A model generated the notes under the pieces. The model was not told the origin of the DNA. It saw nothing but the letters and a program-made list of their open reading frames with translations, and ran no database searches. Shown one piece after another: positions 1 to 9,778 of a stretch of DNA of 64,000 bases. Source of the stretch: Colwellia psychrerythraea (GTDB lineage Bacteria > Pseudomonadota > Gammaproteobacteria > Enterobacterales > Alteromonadaceae); NCBI RefSeq assembly GCF_000764185.1, contig NZ_JQEC01000011.1, forward strand, positions 62,001-126,000. The letters run 5' to 3'. Position 1 is the first letter of the stretch. Each line of letters starts with the position of its first letter. Made by a program: the position numbers and the translations under genes.

Positions 1-166
1 TCTGAGATATACACCACACAATGACGTAGAGCTTGGTGACTCAAAAGATGAAGTATTAAAACACTTACATTATTTATGGCACTTTGACGTTAAGATTGTT
101 CAAGAAACTAAATCTGGAGAAGATAAAATCATTGCCAGCTGTCCACAAAAAAATAAAGACGACTAA
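1..166 (+). CDS. ycgB: SpoVR/YcgB family protein, C-terminal end (partial)
   Basis: The window opens inside a gene whose last 54 codons read in frame from base 2 to a TAA at 164-166. The translated tail (start LRYTPHND, then LHYLWHFDV) resembles the C-terminus of SpoVR-family proteins, called YcgB in E. coli. Its place just before fadR agrees with the E. coli order ycgB-fadR. The family is widespread in proteobacteria and of poorly defined function. Only the end is visible, so nothing can be said about its start or control. The stop codon lies in the loop of a terminator hairpin. Confidence 0.7.
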   Translation, partial: LRYTPHNDVELGDSKDEVLKHLHYLWHFDVKIVQETKSGEDKIIASCPQKNKDD

Positions 167-182
167 TGTCGTCTTTATTTTT
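151..182. terminator. Bidirectional terminator between ycgB and fadR
   Basis: A perfect 13-bp stem (AAATAAAGACGAC at 151-163 with GTCGTCTTTATTT at 168-180) closes a 4-base loop, with A-rich and T-rich flanks. It can end ycgB on the plus strand and the convergent fadR on the minus strand. The ycgB stop codon sits at the loop. Confidence 0.85.
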
Positions 183-212
183 CACTGAATATAATCTATT
201 AGAGATTATATA

Positions 213-926
213 TTAATCTTCAGATAACTCTTTAAAGACATCGTCCTTAAGATCAGCCCACAATTTCCCTGATTCAATACCGTACTTACGTACAGCCAAA
301 ATAGCTTCATCGAATTGATTAGCTTTAGCAAGTTCTATTAACGATTGATAATAAGCTCTAGAGATCTCCCTGCCCTTAGGGTGAGCAAAATACAAACTAC
401 CAATGCGTGAATATAAACCTCTAAATCCATTAAGAATTAATAAATAAATAGAGTTATCTGAGGCGACTACTAATTCTTTATTTAATTCATAATCAAATTG
501 TGCAAAGGCTTCACCCGTATCTTCTACATCTATATAAGCTTGCAGGCATTCAATGGCTTTTTCAGGGTTATTTTTTAATGCCCCTCGAATGTAAATAGCG
601 CTAATATTAGTGCGCGCAGATAATAGGTTATCAACTAAGTCAGGAATTCCATCTTGATCCAATTGTGCCAATGTTTCCAAAATATTTAAACTAGAGGTTT
701 CCCAAAAGTTATTTACCTTAGTCGGCTTACCATGTTTAATTGTTAACCAACCATCTCGAGCCAAACGTTGTAATACTTCTCTAAGCGTAGTTCGAGTTAC
801 CCCGATAAGTTCAGAGAGTTCTCGCTCAGCGGGTAATATAGAGCCTGGAGGAAAACCACCATTCCAAATAGATTCTACGATATATTGTTCCGCAAATCCT
901 GCTGGGCTTTTAGCTTTTATGACCAT
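213..926 (-). CDS. fadR: Fatty acid metabolism regulator FadR
   Basis: This 237-residue GntR-family regulator is close to the E. coli FadR length of 239. A winged helix-turn-helix lies at about residues 30-72, with the core [19 protein letters not shown], followed by the all-helical FadR-type acyl-CoA-binding domain. In the family, FadR represses fatty acid degradation and activates unsaturated fatty acid synthesis, and long-chain acyl-CoA releases it from DNA. It is divergent from the antiporter gene, as in E. coli where fadR faces nhaB. An inverted repeat, TGTAC-N5-GTACA at 977-991, lies 50 bp upstream. It does not match the classical FadR operator, so autoregulation is not demonstrated. 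Confidence 0.93.
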   Translation of the reverse strand: MVIKAKSPAGFAEQYIVESIWNGGFPPGSILPAERELSELIGVTRTTLREVLQRLARDGWLTIKHGKPTKVNNFWETSSLNILETLAQLDQDGIPDLVDNLLSARTNISAIYIRGALKNNPEKAIECLQAYIDVEDTGEAFAQFDYELNKELVVASDNSIYLLILNGFRGLYSRIGSLYFAHPKGREISRAYYQSLIELAKANQFDEAILAVRKYGIESGKLWADLKDDVFKELSED

Positions 927-1198
927 TGACTATAGTTACCTAAATAAAGTGAATAAGGATAAATTTAACAACAGATTGTACCAGAAGTACATTTATGCAC
1001 AAGCTCGATAAAGTTACAAGCAATTGAAATTTATAACTTGCCGTTAGCTTGTTATAAATCAAATTGATCACTGCTATCAATAAAATTAATACAATTCAAT
1101 AGCATTCCTGTGTCATTCCGTAAAAAATTTGTTAGAATTAAAGTCGAATAATAATCGCTAAATTAGCATATAACTTTACATCCCATTTAGAGAATCAC

Positions 1199-2599
1199 AT
1201 GAAACCACTTGTATACGTTTTACTGGCGTTATCAGCAGTGCTTTTTCCAAGCATGGCTTTTGCTTCTGAGGCAGCACATCAAAGCATTGATTTGACCAGT
1301 CATTGGATTGGCTATACTGCCATAGCCATCTTTGTACTAGCTTATTCGCTCGTGATTTTAGAAGAGCAATTGCATTTAAGAAAATCTAAGCCAGTGCTAC
1401 TCGCTGCTGGCCTGATTTGGATTTTAATCGCTGCGTATTACAGCGCGAATGGTATGCCACATGCTGCAGAAGTAGCAATTCGCCATAATTTCCTTGAATA
1501 TGCCGAGCTATTCTTTTTCTTATTAGTTGCCATGACTTATATCAATGCCCTTTTAGAACGTGGTGTCTTTGATTCACTACGTGATTGGCTTGTACAAAAA
1601 GGCTTTAGTTATAAAGCATTGTTTTGGATCACTGGTATTTTAGCTTTCTTTATTTCTCCAATCGCTGATAACTTAACAACAGCATTAATTATGTGCGCTG
1701 TAGTCTTAGCTGTTGGCAAAGATGAACCTAAATTTATTGCCATGAGCTGTATTAATATTGTAGTAGGTGCTAATGCTGGTGGCGCCTTTAGCCCATTTGG
1801 TGATATTACGACCTTAATGGTTTGGCAAAAAGGTATTGTTCAGTTTACTGAATTCTTCGCGCTATTCTTACCATCTGTGGTTAACTTTCTTATCCCTGCA
1901 TTTATTATGCAATTTTTCATACCTAAAGGTAACCCAAGTTCAGACTCAAACGAAATAACACCAATCAAAAAGGGTGGTTTAATCATCGTTGGTCTATTTA
2001 TTTTAACCATTATTACTGCGGTATCTTTCCATAACTTCCTACACTTACCTCCTGTATTTGGCATGATGTTAGGTTTAGCTTATTTGAAATTCTTTGGTTA
2101 CTACATTCGTATGTCTGGTCAAGGAGAGATCGATACCTCTGACTTACCTACCAGCCATAAAATTGAAGATAACTTTGATATCTTTGACAAAATAGCCAAA
2201 GCCGAGTGGGATACATTATTCTTCTTCTACGGTGTTATTTTAGCTGTTGGTGGTTTAGGTTTCCTTGGCTACCTTGGTATGGTTTCAGAGTTTATGTACG
2301 GTGAGTTAGGCGCTACTAATGCCAACATTTTAGTAGGTATTTTATCTGCTATTGTTGACAACATCCCGGTCATGTTTGCTGTATTAACTATGAACCCTGA
2401 GATGTCACACACCCAATGGCTGTTAGTTACATTGACCGCCGGTGTTGGTGGTAGTTTATTATCTGTTGGCTCAGCTGCTGGTGTTGCCCTAATGGGGCAA
2501 GCGAGAGGATATTATACTTTCTTTAGCCATTTAAAATGGATGCCAGTAATTGCTCTAGGTTATGCTGCTAGCATTTATGTGCATTTATTAATCAACTAA
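1199..2599 (+). CDS. nhaD: Na+/H+ antiporter NhaD
   Basis: This 466-residue polytopic membrane protein belongs to the ion transporter (IT) superfamily. It starts with a cleavable-looking hydrophobic segment (residues 1-22, ending AFASEA) and has about 12 further hydrophobic segments. The motifs SPIADNLTTAL at 153-163 and NAGGAFSPFGDITT near 192-205 are typical of NhaD and carry Asp and polar residues inside membrane spans. NhaD exchanges Na+ or Li+ for H+ at alkaline pH in marine and halophilic bacteria. In enterics the position between fadR and dsbB is held by NhaB, which is a different antiporter family. A terminator follows at 2681-2713. Confidence 0.88.
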   Translation: MKPLVYVLLALSAVLFPSMAFASEAAHQSIDLTSHWIGYTAIAIFVLAYSLVILEEQLHLRKSKPVLLAAGLIWILIAAYYSANGMPHAAEVAIRHNFLEYAELFFFLLVAMTYINALLERGVFDSLRDWLVQKGFSYKALFWITGILAFFISPIADNLTTALIMCAVVLAVGKDEPKFIAMSCINIVVGANAGGAFSPFGDITTLMVWQKGIVQFTEFFALFLPSVVNFLIPAFIMQFFIPKGNPSSDSNEITPIKKGGLIIVGLFILTIITAVSFHNFLHLPPVFGMMLGLAYLKFFGYYIRMSGQGEIDTSDLPTSHKIEDNFDIFDKIAKAEWDTLFFFYGVILAVGGLGFLGYLGMVSEFMYGELGATNANILVGILSAIVDNIPVMFAVLTMNPEMSHTQWLLVTLTAGVGGSLLSVGSAAGVALMGQARGYYTFFSHLKWMPVIALGYAASIYVHLLIN

Positions 2600-2680
2600 G
2601 TACAAGTATTAATTGTTTACATTAATAATGTAAACATACAAAAAGAAATGACCTATTAGCAATTTCTTTCTGGTACCCTT

Positions 2681-2713
2681 AAAAAGCTTCTATTCACGTA
2701 GAGGCTTTTTTTA
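2681..2713 (+). terminator. Terminator after nhaD
   Basis: AAAAGCTTCTA pairs with TAGAGGCTTTT (one G-T pair) around a 6-base loop, followed by a run of seven T. It lies 80 bp after the nhaD stop and just before the dsbB ribosome-binding site. Confidence 0.8.
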
Positions 2714-2736
2714 TAGAACTTTTTAAAGGAGCTTTT

Positions 2737-3255
2737 GTGAACTACTTAAGCAATCTAACGACAAAAAAACAAGCATGGTTACTGCTAGCATTTTCCGCAT
2801 TAGGCTTGGAGCTATCCGCCTTATTTTTTCAATACATACTGGATTTAGCACCTTGTATCATGTGTGTATACCAGCGGCTTGCTATTTTAGCTATCTTCGC
2901 TGGTGGAGCTATTGGTACATTAGCTCCTCAGTATATGCTAGCTAGATTACTGGCTTATGTTTTGTGGGGTACTGGCGCAATTTGGGGGGGAATAATTGCC
3001 CTAGAGCATGTGGAAATGCAAGAGAATAGCGGCTCTCTCTTTTTTAGCTGTGAGTTCATTCCTAACTTCCCCGCTTGGGCGCCATTACATGAGTGGATTC
3101 CATTTTTGTTTGAAGCAACAGGAGATTGCGGCGAAATAAGCTGGCAGTTTTTAGGTTATAGCATGCCACAATGGATGATTATGGTTTATGCGCTATATAC
3201 AATAGCCTTTGCTGTAATACTTATTAACCGTCTAGTTTGTGCGAAAAAACCCTAG
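2737..3255 (+). CDS. dsbB: Disulfide bond formation protein DsbB
   Basis: This 172-residue inner membrane protein has four hydrophobic segments. It reoxidises periplasmic DsbA and passes the electrons to quinones. The first redox pair is Cys40-x-x-Cys43 ([10 protein letters not shown]). The second is Cys105 and Cys131 in the second periplasmic loop, close to the E. coli positions 41/44 and 104/130. The start is GTG at 2737, preceded by AAAGGAGC, a strong ribosome-binding site. It stands after the antiporter as in the enteric order fadR-nhaB-dsbB. Confidence 0.93.
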   Translation: MNYLSNLTTKKQAWLLLAFSALGLELSALFFQYILDLAPCIMCVYQRLAILAIFAGGAIGTLAPQYMLARLLAYVLWGTGAIWGGIIALEHVEMQENSGSLFFSCEFIPNFPAWAPLHEWIPFLFEATGDCGEISWQFLGYSMPQWMIMVYALYTIAFAVILINRLVCAKKP

Positions 3256-3306
3256 CAGTGAACTAGCAATCGAAGTTATAAGAGAATATGCTAGCATTGA
3301 TTGATA

Positions 3307-4480
3307 GTGTATTCTTTTCTTAGCTACGGGGCTTCAACGTTGCTGAAATTTTACCTACCTTTATTACCCTGTTTACTTGTAGCCCTCAATAGCTATTCAG
3401 TACTTGCCAGCGAACAGCCCAATAAATCCCCCAACTAAACACAATAAAACTAGGTATGTCTAATGCCTTGATCGGCCCAACTTCCGACTTAGGAATAGAA
3501 CTGAGTAAGGGTGCAAATACCTACTTTAATCGCATGAATAAATTCGGCGGCATTCATAATAGGCTCATAACCATCATCAGCTTAGATGATGGTTATGAGC
3601 CCAAAAACACCGTGCGTAATACTAAAAACCTCATTGAGCAAGAAGTATTAGCACTCTTTAATTATGTTGGTACGCCAACCTCTCACGCGATATTACCTAT
3701 ATTAACTAAAAGCCAAGTCCCCTATCTCATGCCATTTACTGGCGCCGACTTTCTACGCAAACCTACTAGTAATAATATTTTTAATTTGCGTGCCAGTTAT
3801 TACCAAGAGATGAAATCACAAATTGATTATTTAATAAACATACAAAATGTTAAAAAAAATTGCCTTAGTGATTCAAGCTGATGAATTTGGCTTAACGGCA
3901 CAAAGAGCAGTTAATAAAATACTCACCAATAAGAAATTAACAGCGGCACTCACAACTCTTTACCGAAGGTAATACTAATGATTTGACGCATACATTAACG
4001 AAATTAGCTGCTCAACCGATTGATGCGATAATCTTTGTTGGTACCTATCAACCCTTCATACATTTGATAAATTTAGCTCACCATCAAGATTTAGACGTAT
4101 TTTTCACCAGTTTTTCATTTATTGGTAGTCATAATTTACTATCGAAAATAACGGAATCGAGTAAAGTTATCCTAAGCGAAGTGATGTCTTCACCTAAAGA
4201 CTGTGATTGGCAGCTATGCCAACAGTTTAGAATAGATATGAGAAATGAAGGTTATACAGAGTTAAATCGAATTCAACTTGAAGGTTACTTAAATGCCTTT
4301 GTTTTTGCTCAAGTAGCAACACAGTGTCAAAAAATCTTAAATCGACAATGTTTACTTATTCAGTTTTCAAAATTTAACTATCAAGATAACGCACTAAACA
4401 TTAATTTCAACAACGAATATAACCAAGGCTTACAGCAAGTCTACTTTTCTTTTAGTAAAGCAATTAACAAAAAATATTAA
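3307..4480 (+). pseudogene. Frameshifted periplasmic substrate-binding protein (Peripla_BP_6 type)
   Basis: The reading frame is broken at least three times. A signal peptide (LLKFYLPLLPCLLVALNSYS, then VLAS; start GTG 3307 or TTG 3340) runs into a stop. It is continued one frame over after a run of five C at 3428-3432 by LGMSNALIGPTSDLGIEL. That frame ends at 3881 after a run of eight A near 3846. The sequence resumes as KKIALVIQADEFGLTAQRA and shifts again near 3950-3962 into the last 165 codons. Conserved parts such as ISLDDGYEPKNTVRNT and YVGTPTSHAILP match branched-chain amino-acid-type ABC substrate-binding proteins. No transporter genes are adjacent. Its end overlaps the convergent transporter gene by 4 bp. 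Sequencing error at three separate places is possible but less likely than decay. Confidence 0.82.
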
Positions 4481-5370
4481 AGTCTACCTTTACTCACTGA
4501 CCATGTTTCAAAAACCGCAGCACTTATAACCAACAACCCGCCAATAATAGTTAATAAACCTGGGCGTTCATGCAATAGCAAGAATGCCAATACGCTGCCA
4601 TATAATGGCTGCAAACAAGATATCAAGCCTGCAGTTGTCGCCGACAAATTTCGTAAACTCGAGGCAAATAGCGCATGAGGTGTTGCAGTAAAAACTACCC
4701 CCACCAACAACAGCAACATCCAATCACTTGTCGATACTTGTGTTGGTGGTATATCAACAAAAAGAAATAACATCAAACAAGCGACTAAGGTTTGATACAA
4801 CATGGCATGCGGGCCAGAATAATGGGAGAAATAGTTTTTATGTAATACATTCCTTAAGGCAAAAAATACCGCCGAAAAAACACCGGTAATAATACCTAAG
4901 GTAATTTGATTGCCCAAACTTACTTCAGGTATTAATAACACTATGCCGACAATAACAACTAATGCCATCAGCATATCTTTTACTTTCGGCACACTTTTAT
5001 TAAATAAAGGTTCAATAAAAACAGTAATGACAGGATAAGTAAAAAAGGCAATGATGCCAACAGTAACTCCTGCCATTTGCATAGCAGCAAAGTAGGTTAC
5101 CCAGTGTATGCCAACCACAATCCCTAATAGGATGGCTATGCCGTAGTCCTGCCTAGTTGCTAAGGTTATTTGTTTCTTTTGCAACGTTAGTAATATAAAA
5201 AGTGCTAACGCCGCTATGCCAGTTCTATAGACTGTAATATCAAGAGCAGGTAGGCCAATGAGTTTAGAAAAAAGTGCTGTGCCACCGAAAAGAAAGACAG
5301 CAATATGTAAGAAGAGTAGGCTTTGCTGCTCACCTTTTATCATTGGGGAAGGTTGAAAGGTATTTTTCAT
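4477..5370 (-). CDS. DMT/EamA family permease
   Basis: This 297-residue protein has ten hydrophobic segments arranged as two EamA repeats of five. The second repeat carries the typical SLRNLSATTAGLISCLQPLYG stretch, split here across about residues 240-260. Members of the drug/metabolite transporter superfamily export amino acids, nucleosides or other small metabolites. The substrate cannot be told from sequence. The downstream end overlaps the pseudogene on the other strand. The ycgN-like gene lies 22 bp upstream on the same strand, so the two may be co-transcribed. Confidence 0.85.
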   Translation of the reverse strand: MKNTFQPSPMIKGEQQSLLFLHIAVFLFGGTALFSKLIGLPALDITVYRTGIAALALFILLTLQKKQITLATRQDYGIAILLGIVVGIHWVTYFAAMQMAGVTVGIIAFFTYPVITVFIEPLFNKSVPKVKDMLMALVVIVGIVLLIPEVSLGNQITLGIITGVFSAVFFALRNVLHKNYFSHYSGPHAMLYQTLVACLMLFLFVDIPPTQVSTSDWMLLLLVGVVFTATPHALFASSLRNLSATTAGLISCLQPLYGSVLAFLLLHERPGLLTIIGGLLVISAAVFETWSVSKGRL

Positions 5371-5392
5371 TCAAACGGTCACATAATCAGTT

Positions 5393-5914
5393 TTAATCAA
5401 GGTCATTAAGCGGCCACATGACAATATGATCTTCAAAGTTTTCAATGCTGACTTCATTATCTTTGACTATTTTTCCTCTTACCGACATTCCCGCTTTATG
5501 CATTGCTGACTTTTTACCTTTATGTAACAAGGGGTGCCACGATGGCATACCTCGGCCCTCTTGTAAGCGGCGATAAGTACAGCTTGGCGGCATAAAAAAT
5601 ACTGCATCTATGTTTTCTTGTGTTAACCGCACACAATCAGGTACTAACGTAGTGCGCTGATCATATTTAGAACATTGACAAGACTTTTCATTGAGCAAGT
5701 GGCAAGCAATATTAGAATAAAATATATGCTCGCCCTCTTTTATATGATCGGTCGGCAAAAGTTCCGACTCGTCATCAGTATGCTCATCATCGATAAACTT
5801 ATTAAGGCAGCACTTTGCACAACCATCGCATAATGACTCCCATTCGGGGCGAGTCATTTCAGCTAAGGTCTTAGTTTGCCAAAAAGGCTGTTCTTGCGTG
5901 TTGTTATCGATCAT
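5393..5914 (-). CDS. ycgN: YcgN family cysteine cluster protein (UPF0260)
   Basis: This 173-residue soluble protein is rich in cysteines spaced for metal binding. CDGCAKCC lies at about residues 29-36, an IACHLL Cys follows, and then CQCSKYDQR and VPDC. The pattern marks the YkgJ/YcgN zinc- or iron-chelating cluster family, whose cellular role is unknown. It stands near ycgL and rnd, as in other gammaproteobacteria. It is about 20 residues longer than E. coli YcgN, with the extra residues at the N-terminus and in an acidic insertion (DDEHTDDESE). Confidence 0.88.
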   Translation of the reverse strand: MIDNNTQEQPFWQTKTLAEMTRPEWESLCDGCAKCCLNKFIDDEHTDDESELLPTDHIKEGEHIFYSNIACHLLNEKSCQCSKYDQRTTLVPDCVRLTQENIDAVFFMPPSCTYRRLQEGRGMPSWHPLLHKGKKSAMHKAGMSVRGKIVKDNEVSIENFEDHIVMWPLNDLD

Positions 5915-5954
5915 TTACTACTACTTTGTTTGTTAATTTACGTTAATTATTGAT

Positions 5955-6998
5955 TTATTTTATAGGTGGAAATTTAATACGATCAGATAAATGGCCCACA
6001 GAGCTGACAAAATAATAGGATAAATTCCAGTGCATTAAACTCTTATAATTGTCATAGGCGAGATATACACGACCATTTTCATCATCAGGAAAAACGAGTG
6101 CTGCTTTAATATCAACATTAGGTAAGCTGGTGCCATCAGCGCGTCTTACACCAAGAGCTTGCCATTGGGCTAATGTTCTTTCAGTATCAGACCATGCTTT
6201 TAGCCAGTTTTTCCGACTACCCGTATTCTTTGGTATGGCTAAAGTGGTGTCAAAACCTTTAGGTAACTTAACCTGGCGACCCCAAGTTAACTCATCACTC
6301 CAACCTTCTTTTTGTAAATAATTTGCCATAGATGAAAAAACATCGGCTTGGTTTTGCCAGATATCCTTTTTACCGTCACCGTCACCATCAACTGCATAAC
6401 CTAAAAAAGAGGTAGGCATAAACTGATTTTGTCCCATAGCTCCAGCCCAAGAGCCCTTCATATTTTCAATATTAATATGACCTTCATCTAGAATTGTCAA
6501 TGCTGCCATTAATTGCTTTTTAAAAAAAATTTCCCGCCTACCTTCATAAGCTAATGTTGATAAAGCAGAAATTACATTGTAACCACCGGTAAATTTACCA
6601 AAGTTTGTCTCAAGTCCCCATAAGGCAACGATAAATCGCGGCTGAACTTGATACTTTTCACCAATCTGATTTAATAATACTTGGTGCTCTTTATACAAAG
6701 CTCTCGCTTTATCCACTTTCCACTTAGGTACCCGTTTTGGCAGATAAGTATCAAGTGTTTCGACATTTTCAGGTTGACTTCTATCAGCCTTAACCGCACG
6801 TTTATGAAATTTTACTTTAGCAAAACTTTCATCAATCAATACCTGACTGAAACCCTGTTTCAGTGCTTCAGCTTTAAGGGTTAGTACATACTCAGCAAAG
6901 CCTGCTTCGGTTAACTCTGTCTGAGCTGCCGTTGATTGCTTGGTTGAGCTAATAGCTAATAATGTCGATAGCACTGAGACTTTCAGAAATAATTTCAT
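5955..6998 (-). CDS. Lytic murein transglycosylase, MltB-like
   Basis: This 347-residue periplasmic enzyme is predicted to cleave the MurNAc-GlcNAc bond of peptidoglycan and form 1,6-anhydro products. An N-terminal signal peptide of about 24 residues ends near STAAQ and lacks a lipobox Cys, so it is soluble rather than an outer-membrane lipoprotein like E. coli MltB. The catalytic glutamate is in ALWGLETNFGKF at about residues 125-136. AGAMGQNQFMPTSF and the DGDGDGKKDIW calcium-loop-like stretch follow, as in the SLT_2/MltB fold. It starts one base inside the ycgL stop region (overlap at 6998), so the two genes are translationally coupled. Confidence 0.88.
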   Translation of the reverse strand: MKLFLKVSVLSTLLAISSTKQSTAAQTELTEAGFAEYVLTLKAEALKQGFSQVLIDESFAKVKFHKRAVKADRSQPENVETLDTYLPKRVPKWKVDKARALYKEHQVLLNQIGEKYQVQPRFIVALWGLETNFGKFTGGYNVISALSTLAYEGRREIFFKKQLMAALTILDEGHINIENMKGSWAGAMGQNQFMPTSFLGYAVDGDGDGKKDIWQNQADVFSSMANYLQKEGWSDELTWGRQVKLPKGFDTTLAIPKNTGSRKNWLKAWSDTERTLAQWQALGVRRADGTSLPNVDIKAALVFPDDENGRVYLAYDNYKSLMHWNLSYYFVSSVGHLSDRIKFPPIK

Positions 6999-7291
6999 TA
7001 AAGCTCTCCTTGCTCATTTTTAGCATTCATAGCAGCTTTATGTTCTTTTAATAAATCTTCTTGTGGTGGTGGTAATTGTAAATAAAAACCTTGTTCATTA
7101 AGATTTTTTTTCACTTTATCTAAATCAGCCATCGCCAGTTTCTCTTTAGTCGCTAGATTAATTAAGGTAACCAATACGGGCGTACCAAAAGTTTTCATCA
7201 ACCCGTCCGGGATTGAAGAAAAGTCATCACGCGTTTTAACAAAGAGGTAAGTTTGAGCTTTTCTGGGACTTTTATAAATAGCACATAGCAT
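6998..7291 (-). CDS. ycgL: YcgL domain protein
   Basis: This small 97-residue cytosolic protein carries the YcgL domain (MLCAIYKSPRKAQTYLFV, then FGTPVLVTLINL and GFYLQLPPP). The function is unknown. In gammaproteobacteria ycgL commonly lies beside rnd and ycgN, as here. It overlaps the downstream transglycosylase gene by one base. Rnd lies 148 bp upstream on the same strand. Confidence 0.9.
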   Translation of the reverse strand: MLCAIYKSPRKAQTYLFVKTRDDFSSIPDGLMKTFGTPVLVTLINLATKEKLAMADLDKVKKNLNEQGFYLQLPPPQEDLLKEHKAAMNAKNEQGEL

Positions 7292-7439
7292 AATGGAGAC
7301 CTATAGGTAATGAGTAAGAAGACTGAGTATTCAATATATCATGAGGCCAGAGTGAACCCCATAGTGACGCCATGAAATATTGTTAACGGAAATGTAAGTT
7401 TAGAAAGTGATTTACAACAAAAATAAAGATAATCGCCCT

Positions 7440-8579
7440 TTATTTATAGCCTTGTTTAGTAAACGCTAACAAGTCTTGACCAAACAGCTCATCACGCCAA
7501 CTTGATAATAACTCGACCTTATTATCAATATTACGGGCACCATTAAGGTCAAATTGCCAGGTTAAGAATTGATTGATCTGCTTTTTTGAAGCTATATTTT
7601 CAATAGCTAAGCCATTCTGTTCACCTACGTTAACTAAGAAAGCTTTTACTTTTTTAAAAATTTGCTTGTAGCCTGGATATTCATCTAAGCGGTTAATTTT
7701 TTCAGGGTAGGTACTTATTCCTGCTTTATCTGCTTGGTTTAAAACCGCCAACATGGCTTTGCCTTTGTGGCGAATATCAAGTGCTTCGGCCCCTTCAAGG
7801 TTTAACATAGCACCAACACTTACAGGATTACTCTGCGCTAATGCCATCAAAGTATGATCTTTTGCAACAAAACCAATAGGTAAGTCGCGCTTTTGTGCTT
7901 GTTGAAAGCGCCAACTTGCTAAGTACTTTAAACTATTTAATTGCTTAGGATTTAAACGCCAACTCATCTTAATATTAAGATACATTTCACTTTCAACTAC
8001 CGGGGTAAATTTTTTATCAATCATACTTTGCGTTTCCAACTTTGCGTAAGCTAAAAAGCCACTTTCAGTTAATTGCGCTAATAACTTAGGATAAAGAAAA
8101 AACAAATGCTCAACATCAGCACTGGCATAGGCTAATTGCTTGTCTGTTAATGGCCTTCTAATCCAGTCAGTTCGTGACTCAGACTTATCTAATTCGATAT
8201 CAGTGAAATGTTTTACCATAGCCGCATAACCTAAAGATAAACCATGGCCCAAAAATGACATCATGATCTGACTATCAATTAAATTTATCGGTTGGCAGTT
8301 TCCTGCCGTCAAAAACACTTCTAAATCTTCTGAGCAGGCATGCAATACTTTGGTGATATTGGCATTAGTAAGTAATTGCCAAAAAGGGGATAAATCATCA
8401 ATAGCAAGTGGATCAATAAGAGCTAACAGCTCACCATCACAAACCTGAAGCAGTCCTAACTTAGCATATAGAGTTCGAGTACGAACAAACTCGGTATCTA
8501 TAGCTAATACTTTAGCTTTAGCTAGTTGTTCACATAAATTATTTAAACTTAACTGATCTTCAATTAATTGATAATGCAT
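7440..8579 (-). CDS. rnd: Ribonuclease D
   Basis: This 379-residue 3'-5' exoribonuclease trims tRNA and other small RNA 3' ends; E. coli RNase D has 375 residues. The DEDD nuclease domain occupies the N-terminal half. It shows LAIDTEFVRTRT near residue 30 (first D and E), a second acidic motif around LIDSQIMMSFLGHGLSLGY, and AYASADVEHLFFLYP (Y and last D). An HRDC-type domain lies near residues 205-285. rluB lies 20 bp upstream on the same strand, so the two are probably one transcript. Confidence 0.93.
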   Translation of the reverse strand: MHYQLIEDQLSLNNLCEQLAKAKVLAIDTEFVRTRTLYAKLGLLQVCDGELLALIDPLAIDDLSPFWQLLTNANITKVLHACSEDLEVFLTAGNCQPINLIDSQIMMSFLGHGLSLGYAAMVKHFTDIELDKSESRTDWIRRPLTDKQLAYASADVEHLFFLYPKLLAQLTESGFLAYAKLETQSMIDKKFTPVVESEMYLNIKMSWRLNPKQLNSLKYLASWRFQQAQKRDLPIGFVAKDHTLMALAQSNPVSVGAMLNLEGAEALDIRHKGKAMLAVLNQADKAGISTYPEKINRLDEYPGYKQIFKKVKAFLVNVGEQNGLAIENIASKKQINQFLTWQFDLNGARNIDNKVELLSSWRDELFGQDLLAFTKQGYK

Positions 8580-8599
8580 AATCTTTACTTCTACTACGG

Positions 8600-9667
8600 C
8601 TACTTATGACGACGACGAGTACTTTGCTGATGACGTTGTTGATGTTTTTTAACTGAACGACGAATTCGGCGACTTTTGGCATTATCCATGGCCTTTTCAT
8701 CAACTTTAACTTTACTGTCTGATTCAGGTGTCAAATTCACTAATTTACGATAATAGTTAACTTCTTTTAAAGCCAACTCTCGCCACCCGCCCATAGGCAA
8801 CTGACGCTGCATTTCCATATCACCGTAGCGCACACGAATAAGGCGGCTTACTTGTACTTCTTGGCTTTCCCATAAACGACGTACTTCACGATTACGCCCT
8901 TCAGATAAAACTACATGGAACCAATGATTTCGGCCTTCACCGCCGCGATATGTAATTTTTTGAAAGCGCGCTGGACCATCTTCCAACGTAACGCCTGCAC
9001 GTAATCTTTGTAACATAGCCTCATTGATTTCACCAAAAACACGCACCGCATATTCACGTTCGACTTTTTGCGAAGGATGCATCAATCGGTTAGCTAATTC
9101 ACCATCAGTGGTAAACAATAACATGCCTGAGGTATTAATATCTAAACGACCTACCGCAACCCAACGACCCGTTTCAAGTGGCGGAAGACGATCAAAAACC
9201 GTTGGTCTGCCTTCAGGGTCTTTACGGGTACACATTTCACCTTCAGGTTTGTTATATACAAGAACACGACAAATATCTTCATCTTGTGCGGTTAGCTTAA
9301 CGTGATGGCCATCAAGCCTAATTTGCTCAGTACCAGTAATTCGATCACCCAAAAATGCGACTCTACCATCAATACTTACTCTACCTTCACTGATCATAGT
9401 TTCCATTTCACGACGGGAGCCTTTACCAGCGCGCGCTAATACTTTTTGAACTTTCTCTGAGTCAGTATGTGTCGCTTTTTGGAAGTTAACTTTCTCGACC
9501 TTTTCAGGTTCTTTTTTATGCTGACCTTTTTTACCTGCGCCTTTCTTAGCAATATTTTGCTTGCTTAAACCTTTTTTAGCGCTACCTTTTTTCTCTGTGC
9601 CTCGTGTACCATATTTTTTATCTATGGCTTCATCTTTTCGTTCTTGTTTTTTCTTGTCAACCGTCAT
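8600..9667 (-). CDS. rluB: 23S rRNA pseudouridine(2605) synthase RluB
   Basis: This 355-residue RsuA-family pseudouridine synthase modifies helix 89 of 23S rRNA. A very lysine-rich tail covers residues 1-65, with KKG repeats. An S4 RNA-binding domain follows ([19 protein letters not shown]). The catalytic motif is [14 protein letters not shown], with the active-site Asp near residue 173. The C-terminus is basic and ends in [16 protein letters not shown]. Basic tails are usual for RluB but vary in length. It lies upstream of rnd, with yciO and rnm further up. Confidence 0.92.
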   Translation of the reverse strand: MTVDKKKQERKDEAIDKKYGTRGTEKKGSAKKGLSKQNIAKKGAGKKGQHKKEPEKVEKVNFQKATHTDSEKVQKVLARAGKGSRREMETMISEGRVSIDGRVAFLGDRITGTEQIRLDGHHVKLTAQDEDICRVLVYNKPEGEMCTRKDPEGRPTVFDRLPPLETGRWVAVGRLDINTSGMLLFTTDGELANRLMHPSQKVEREYAVRVFGEINEAMLQRLRAGVTLEDGPARFQKITYRGGEGRNHWFHVVLSEGRNREVRRLWESQEVQVSRLIRVRYGDMEMQRQLPMGGWRELALKEVNYYRKLVNLTPESDSKVKVDEKAMDNAKSRRIRRSVKKHQQRHQQSTRRRHK

Positions 9668-9778
9668 TATCTTTTACTCTGTTACGTCAGTAGCAGCTCC
9701 CTAGTAGCTAACTTCTGGCTCATTTTCAGGTTCAACCACCTATGAAAGTGCAATTATTAACTTGCGCTTAACTCTAAG

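Noticed and set aside
977-991. TGTAC-N5-GTACA as a FadR operator
   Set aside because: The FadR consensus is centred on TGGTC-n-GACCA; this repeat does not match and was not listed as a site.
927-1198. Sodium, lithium or similar riboswitch in front of nhaD
   Set aside because: The leader is A/T-rich with no multi-stem structure or terminator visible before the start codon.
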